Of a stretch of 64,000 nt of DNA, positions 58,024 to 64,000 are shown piece by piece. The DNA lies in the NCBI GenBank assembly GCA_030247855.1, contig JAPDRN010000008.1, positions 124,001 to 188,000 on the forward strand. Direction: 5' to 3'. The first letter of the stretch is position 1. Each line of letters begins with the position of its first letter. The position numbers and the translations under genes are program-made. The DNA comes from Knufia peltigerae (lineage: Eukaryota > Ascomycota > Eurotiomycetes > Chaetothyriales > Trichomeriaceae). Under the pieces are notes generated by a model, which saw only the letters and a program-made list of their open reading frames with translations, ran no database searches and had not been told where the DNA came from.

Positions 58024-59142
58024 CCTGGGGGGTGATTTGGGGAAATAACACGCCAATGCCAAAGAGAAGCCTGCATTGGGAGGAACTGGACTTGTTGCAC
58101 ATTATGACACACCAGAGAGGTCCGGACCCAGAGGGTGCCTAGGAGTAGGAGCCTATAATACAACCAGAGTGGCCGGGCCGTCGGAAGTACCTTGAGTGAT
58201 GAAATGTATCTCTCTACCAATACTTCCATGGGGAGTGTTGGCACCACAACACGTGTACAGTGATATAGTGTGGCGAGAGACTTAGGGGATACGTACATCA
58301 GAGATCTTGTTCAGGTGGGAATAATATTGAAAAAGTCATCGTCGTATTGTCGACTCTTTCTGCTAATGTTACCTCTGTGCGCTAGGGGTAGAATTGTCTC
58401 ACGGATGACAATGCTCATCTTTCTTCATGCTGATGAATGTTGTCACCATTTACCACAGGTAAAGGCGGATCAAGTAAGAAAAGAGAGGCTCGCAGAAAGG
58501 TGTGCGTTGTCACTGTCAATTGCCAAAATATTGATTACATGTAAAATTATTCTAGTTGGCTGGGGTGGTTTTCTTCCAATATGTCTGGCCCCTCTGCATG
58601 ACGATGGTAGATCTTCTCTCGACCCCCATTCCCTTGTAGGAGACCAAAAAAATAGCAAGACACAACGATAAGACACACCACACAATCAATGCCAAAAAGA
58701 GATTCCGATCGAAGAAAGGAAAATCGGTGGTGTAGTTTCTGTGGAAGCAAACAGTCGTTGACGAAACACACAACCACTCTGTAACATTTTCACAGCAATC
58801 AGGTTCCATATTCATATTTATCATTCATATAATCTGGGTATCTTTCTTTCTCTGGCTGTCTCTGTATCAATCGATCGATCAATCATATCATATGTGCCAG
58901 TGTGCCACCGTCCATACTCCAACAAAACTCGTCATCGAAACGTTGTTCGAGTACTATCGAGGTCTCTTCTGATTCTTATTCCAAGTTTCCCCTGTTTCAA
59001 ACGCGAGAATAAAAATTAAACAACAAAAAAGGAAAGAAGTCGTAGAGGAATTTTGCACAAGGCAGAACAAAAAGTGATATGTATCCTCCAGGGATCGACT
59101 TGGTTGTGTCTCGTCACCAACATCGTTGTTGATAAAGGCCAT
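58024..59142. other. Convergent intergenic gap
   Basis: It lies between the ends of the GMC gene and the CxxC protein gene. Short TC- and CAATCGATCG-type repeats occur near 58860-58890. No gene is supported. Confidence 0.4.
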
Positions 59143-59884
59143 CTAGAAGAGATAATATGCAAAACTGAGATTGTTGTCTAGGTCGGCCTGAGTATAGTAT
59201 GTCGGCATTTGACGTTTTGGTTTGGGTTTTGGTTTCGGCTTCGACTTGGACTTTGCTTTCGATCTGATCAAACAAATCAAGTCAGTCACGGTCATCGGTT
59301 TGATACCTACTTGGGGAGATGGAAACAGAGGAAGAAAGCACTGACCCTGAGTCATTATCATTGAGAATCCTTTGACGATACCAAGCTTTTGCCCTCCTCA
59401 AATTACATCGGGGACACAAGATGCCATCGAGCTTGGACGACTGTTGTGGTTGTTCCACCACCGACGTCGTGGACGACGACGAAGTTGCCTCCCTTACTCG
59501 TCTAGAGTAGGCGGGTTTGTTGATGCCGTTGTCCAGCAGAACGTAAGGGGGTAGTTCCTCCTCGTCAGAGTCGTGTCTGGTTTCATCTTCGAGTGATTCT
59601 TCGGTGTACGACCTGGAAGGGTGGTGGTGGTGGTGGTGGTCATCGAGAAAGTCTTCTTGGGTTTGTTGTTCACTCAAAGGTGTCGAACATACTGAGTCAT
59701 AGGCTGGACATTCTTCTCGAATCGAGGGAAGGCGCGAAGGAGTCCTGGAGGTTGAGATCGTACTCCCACGGCGGGATGTCGACGGTCGTTGTTTGATCTT
59801 CATCATGGAGGAGGATGTAGGGATGGTGGAGGGGTTGCGCTGCATAGTGGATGCTCTTGTGTTTGCGCAGAATGGCATCATCAT
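59143..59884 (-). CDS. Low-complexity protein with CxxC motif (hypothetical)
   Basis: Two exons, 59884-59346 and 59263-59143, giving 219 aa. The family is not recognised. The N-terminal half is Ser/Thr/Arg-rich and probably disordered, with a run of six His followed by an acidic stretch (HDSDEEELPPYVLLDNG). The most structured part is LDGILCPRCNLRRAKAWYRQRIL at about 155-177, with a C-x2-C knuckle that could be half of a zinc site. Joining the 82-nt intron yields a Lys-Pro ladder (KSKPKPKPKPKR) and ends QADLDNNLSFAYYLF. The ATG at 59884 is the first of three consecutive ones. The spliced phase and the compositional continuity support a real gene; the function is unknown. Confidence 0.6.
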
Positions 59885-61537
59885 TGTGGCGAATGATGGC
59901 GATGGTGAACTTTGCAACAGGACACCAAAAAAAGACAGTACCACCAATGTAACCACCAGGAAAGTAATACTCGGCAGGGGTTTTTGTTTTGTTTTGTTGT
60001 TTGTTATGTGTGTGTCGGGACGAGTGTTGGACGACGGCCGGGCCTTATATCCTTGTTATTTTGTGACGGCGGCCCCGGGGAATATATATTTATTGAGGCC
60101 CCCAAGTGGTACCAACTGGGTGGCTTTTCTCTTCTGTCAGTTCAATGAGTGTGTTGTGTATGTTCGGTCGGTGGGTTTTTTTTTCAAAAGAGCCGCACAT
60201 GGTGGTTGTGTTGAAAATCTGGGAAACCGGTTCGCCTTAAATGCTTCTTATCCGTGCTTGTAGATACCTTCAAGATGACAGTCGACTGAGTAAGGTGAGT
60301 GAGTGAGTGAGGACCACTCAAAAAGTACCCACCGCACCGACAAAGCTGGGACACACGTACTCCGTACCTCTTCCGTATCCAGAAAGAGTTCTATCCCCTC
60401 CAACTCTCCAGGTCACGAATAAGATTTGGCATGATAGATTATCCCACACACGAAGCTGACGCAGAAAAATGCAAAAACGTCAACCTATCACCGGTGTCAC
60501 CAGAGTCACCAGCTGTCACCATCGTGCGGTTGTATTGAGGCTTGTCTGACTTTCAAGCGGCGCGTCGTTGGATGAGCTTTCGGGGCTCCATTTTTTGGCT
60601 TGCTGAGTGAGAGGATTGGCGAAATACGAGTCAGCTTATCCTTGTAATAGTGATAATGAGACGATCCACTTGTCCGGGTCTAGATTTTGGTCCATCGATT
60701 GGGCATGGCGGCATCTGGGCCAGATACGTCTCACTCAGGCATTGTCCTCGATTTCTCAGGGCCATTCGGGGTGGACGAATGGCTTTGCATGCATCCCGAT
60801 GGAGGGTTGACCATTTGTTCGTATCAAGGACAACACATTGAACAGTTTCCACATTCGAGGTGATTTAACCGAATCCGGCCCCTCGTCCAATCGTATTCTG
60901 TACCATGATCAGTCAGTGGTTACAATGCAACATGCCAGCCGAAACCCAAAGTACGGGATATTGGGCCGCTCAGACCAGAACTCTTACAGTAAAGTGGCCT
61001 ATTGAACGAAAAGGGTTTGCCCGGGGTGGTGCTTTTTTTAGCCCCCATTGACTGGGGTATCGTGGCGTTTTATCTGATCAGCCCTGTGCACCAAACCGGA
61101 GGCGCAGTCCAAGTCCGGAGTAACATAAAGTATGTACTGTAGTATTCAGCCGTCGAGAGGTGTCTTTAATTGTGTATCATATGCGAGGTGACAAGCAAGC
61201 CACACGGTGATGCCGATGATTCTTCTTCCCCCTCCATGTGAAAAGGTCCGGATTTGATGATTACCCTCAGAGTGCGAATTCATCGAACCTCACGTAACAG
61301 AGCATCGCTCTCAAAAGCACAAGCATCTTTCGATTACTGGATCGCACGTGTTTCGTTGATCATCTACAAGTATCACTCCACAAAAGTATCCACAAAGTCT
61401 GACTTCAGATCGACATTGCTGATTTAGGGCTCACGCGGCTCCTACGAATACCCCAGAAGGGTCTTTCGAAGTGATGCATCATCGAACCATGATCATTTGA
61501 GAACATGTCACCTCCCTCTACCAATTAAACCAATCCC
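59885..61537. other. Intergenic gap, no gene supported
   Basis: A GTGA microsatellite lies at about 60295-60310 and TACTCCGTA at 60358-60366. It holds the promoter of the CxxC gene and the 3' flank of the ABC transporter. A longer plus-strand frame at 59793-60263 is mostly the antisense and promoter of the CxxC gene. Confidence 0.4.
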
Positions 61538-64000
61538 CTATACCGCGTAATTTGACTTGACGATATTCCTCAGGATGCCCGACGTGAGATGGTAGTAGAA
61601 TCCAATCTTGCCCCAACGCGGTCCACTGTCATCTTCATGGTGGAGGCGACCTTTGTCTTGCTGGACTCCATCGTCCTTGAGCTTCGGCTTTGTTGTCTCT
61701 TCCTTCCTTGATTTGCGCAATTTGGCAAGAGATACTTTCCTGACTCGGAAGACATAGTAAAAGAACAAGGCAGCCAGCATGTTGAATCCAATATATGCCC
61801 ACAGGATACCAAAGTTTCTCCACTGGTCGGATGGTGATATGGAAGCACTAGCCAAAAACTGATCGGCGTTTCTGATAGGGCAGTACTCGCACGATCTTGT
61901 GGCATCAGGATTGTACAGTGCTCCGGGAGCTCCTCCTTCGAGGTATCTCTTCAGATATGCCCCACAGGTCTGACCATTGGGTGGGTCGAAGATGGCCAAC
62001 TCGTTCTGTGCGCAGTTGACCACTCGGTTTTGAAGCCCAGTGCCAGCCCAGCCTCCAATCAACTGCAGGAAATCAGATCAGCAAACACGTGGATGGCCAC
62101 GTCGACACAGTCATGACTTACATAAGTGAATGGTGACACCCTCCACATGAAAATCCAGAAGCCAGGAAGTGCGGTCGGAGTTTGTAGTACACCGTTGAAC
62201 TGAAGGGTCATGGTGAACAGCAACGTCGACAATGCACCCGCGGTCTCCATACTCGGCATCGTGAAGATGATCATTTGTGCGTATGTAGAAGCAAACAGAA
62301 GGAATTGCAAAACAAAAGCATACATCATGCCTTGTGACTGACTTGCCTGATGAGATCCGAATATAGGAAAATACCAACATGCCCAGACGATCACCGATAG
62401 AAACGCCTGATACGGGATCTCGACAATGATGTTGGCGATAACGAAGCTAGCCCAGTTGTACATTTTGGACGGAGCCTCTCGCACTTCAAATAGTGATCGC
62501 TGTGGAATGAAACGCGACATTATCTGTGCACAGTCAGTAAATCTATAATCCTGACGACAGTAGCCTAACATACCTGGTTGACAATAGTGGCAAATGTGGC
62601 ATTCAGCATAAAGACGGAAAATACCGTGTTTTGCATGCCCGTCATTGAGGAGTTCTGCAAGAAGAATGTGAACCCGATGAAGAGTGCTGCCAGTATGTTT
62701 GCTTGGAATTTCGCATAGATGTATCCCGGAGTGCGCCAATAGTTCTGGAAGAGCCGTACGAGAACATAACGGAGCTGAGTTGGCAAAGCTGTCGCAAATT
62801 CCCGTTCATCGTCCATATTCGCGGTCTCGCTATATTTCTCCTGAACAGTAGCTTGCAGTCTGCTTTTGATGGTTGCATTTGGCGAACTGATTCTCCATAT
62901 TTCAGGCCAATCAAGGGTGGAATCGCCAATGACACGTAGAATGTACTCTGCAGGATTTTCGTCATGACCACAAGGCTTTGCGCCAGCAGACTCAAAATAC
63001 CGTGTCAGAGTTCGGCAGTCAGGTCCCAGTGGTCCGAAGTACGTCGTCCGGCCACCCTTGGCCAGGAGAAGAATGGAGTCGAACTGTTCAAAAAGGGTAG
63101 CAGACGGCTGATGGATAGTTGCGAGAATTGCTTGGCCATTGTTTGCCAGCTTCCTGAGTAGTGAGACGATTGTCCAAGCGCTCTGAGAATCGAGACCAGA
63201 AGTTGGTTCGTCCAAGAACAAGATGGCGGGTTTAGCGGCAAGTTCAACACCGATGGTGAGAAGTTTCCTTTGTTCGACATTCAGACCTTCGCCAGGTAGG
63301 CCAACAACGGCCTCGCTAAAAGCCTCCATGCCCAGCATATCAATCACACTCTCAACAAACTCGAATTTCTCTTCGAGTGGTACCGATGAAGGCTGCCTGA
63401 GTACCGCTGAAAATCGTAGCGCTTCCCGCACGGTGGTGGTAGGAAGATGCAGGTCTTGCTGTTGAACGTAGCCAGTTTTCCGCTGATATGAAGGCTTCAG
63501 AGCAGCACCATTGACCATGATGGCACCGGACGCCTTTCCCATGCTATTGTTGCGCTGTGCGAGAGTATCCAATAACGTCGTCTTTCCCGCGCCTGACACA
63601 CCCATGAGGCAAGTCAATGTTCCTGGCGTAACCCAGCCAGTCACACCATCGAGCAGTCGACGTGGTGTACCCTTGATGCTGATGTCTAGAGTTACATCCT
63701 GCCATGTGAGCGTACCACTGTGTGATAGATCATTGGTTTTCGTGGTGGTAATCCTAGAACGCTCGACAAGGCCGGTGCGCACATTGAAGTTCGTCGTGGC
63801 ATTTGGCATCTCTCCCGGAAGTTGAGCACTATTGATATCCGTATCATTCGGTTTCTGAGGCTTCCCATTTTCAACGTCGAGCTTTGGGGAAAGTTGACCA
63901 TGAGCTGCTTTTCGATTCCGGAATATAAGCCGCTGAGGCTGTGCAACCGAGGTTGATCGAAATTCCGTGGCGATCAAGTAAAGTATGAGAAATACCACCA
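61538..64000 (-). CDS. PDR-type ABC transporter, C-terminal half (cut by right edge)
   Basis: Three exons are visible: 64000-62574 (open at the window edge), 62523-62122 and 62062-61538. They encode about 783 residues. The first residues (VFLILYLIATEF) are the last helix of the first membrane domain, so about half of a full-size (about 1450 aa) transporter is missing. Next come the second nucleotide-binding domain with Walker A GVSGAGKTT (near 63590), Q-loop QQQDLHLPTTTVREAL, signature LNVEQRKLLTIGVELAAKP and Walker B ILFLDEPTSGLD. Six helices and the Cys-rich extracellular loop (CEYCPIRNADQFL) follow. The layout NBD-TMD in this half, with a canonical second signature, is the fungal pleiotropic drug resistance (ABCG) type, a plasma-membrane ATP-driven exporter of hydrophobic compounds. 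The tail is Lys-rich. Confidence 0.93.

Noticed and set aside
57358..58062. 234-codon antisense frame over the GMC gene
   Set aside because: Shadow of biased codon use; no motif.

Overview
The window is nuclear DNA of a filamentous ascomycete (Pezizomycotina). Its genes carry short introns of about 48-116 nt with GTRNGN donors, CTRAY branch sites and YAG acceptors. It encodes fungus-only families: Zn2Cys6 regulators, a CFEM-GPCR, a PDR-type ABC pump, a nitroalkane oxidase and a heme-thiolate peroxidase. The palindrome-like 9-mer TACGGAGTA recurs between genes. From this and the gene content I would guess Eurotiomycetes, without certainty. Exon structures below were assembled by hand from splice signals and frame continuity. 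Coordinates span first to last coding base and include introns.

Left arm (about 1-31 kb) is accessory metabolism. In order: the N-terminus of an unidentified gene running off the left edge, an aldehyde dehydrogenase, a secreted Ntn (choloylglycine/penicillin V acylase-type) hydrolase, deoxyribose-phosphate aldolase, a YdcF/DUF218 protein, a sugar porter and a zinc alcohol dehydrogenase. Then comes a compact group of a Zn2Cys6 regulator, an SDR, an MFS transporter, a second SDR, a Baeyer-Villiger monooxygenase and a second Zn2Cys6 regulator. This group looks like a catabolic or secondary-metabolite cluster acting on an alcohol/ketone. The long gaps hold decayed coding-like stretches.

Middle (34.5-44.2 kb) is housekeeping: a FAS1-domain secreted protein, ALG6 (N-glycan glucosylation), a nucleolin/NSR1-type RNA-binding protein whose leader carries seven CGAGGG boxes, a single-TM protein with an LC3-interacting-like motif, and mitoribosomal protein mL54. 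A repeat-rich gap (31.2-34.3 kb) precedes it, with a diverged duplication and a small gene broken by one in-frame TGA.

Right arm (45-64 kb) returns to accessory genes. Three consecutive minus-strand genes encode a nitroalkane oxidase homologue (products nitrite, H2O2 and aldehyde), a tail-anchored protoglobin and a heme-thiolate peroxidase. Together they suggest a nitro-compound/NO/H2O2 module, the most interesting candidate system here. They are followed by a CFEM-domain Pth11-like receptor, a secreted GMC oxidoreductase, a low-complexity CxxC protein and the C-terminal half of a PDR-type ABC transporter cut by the right edge. No rRNA, tRNA, CRISPR array or intact transposon was recognised.
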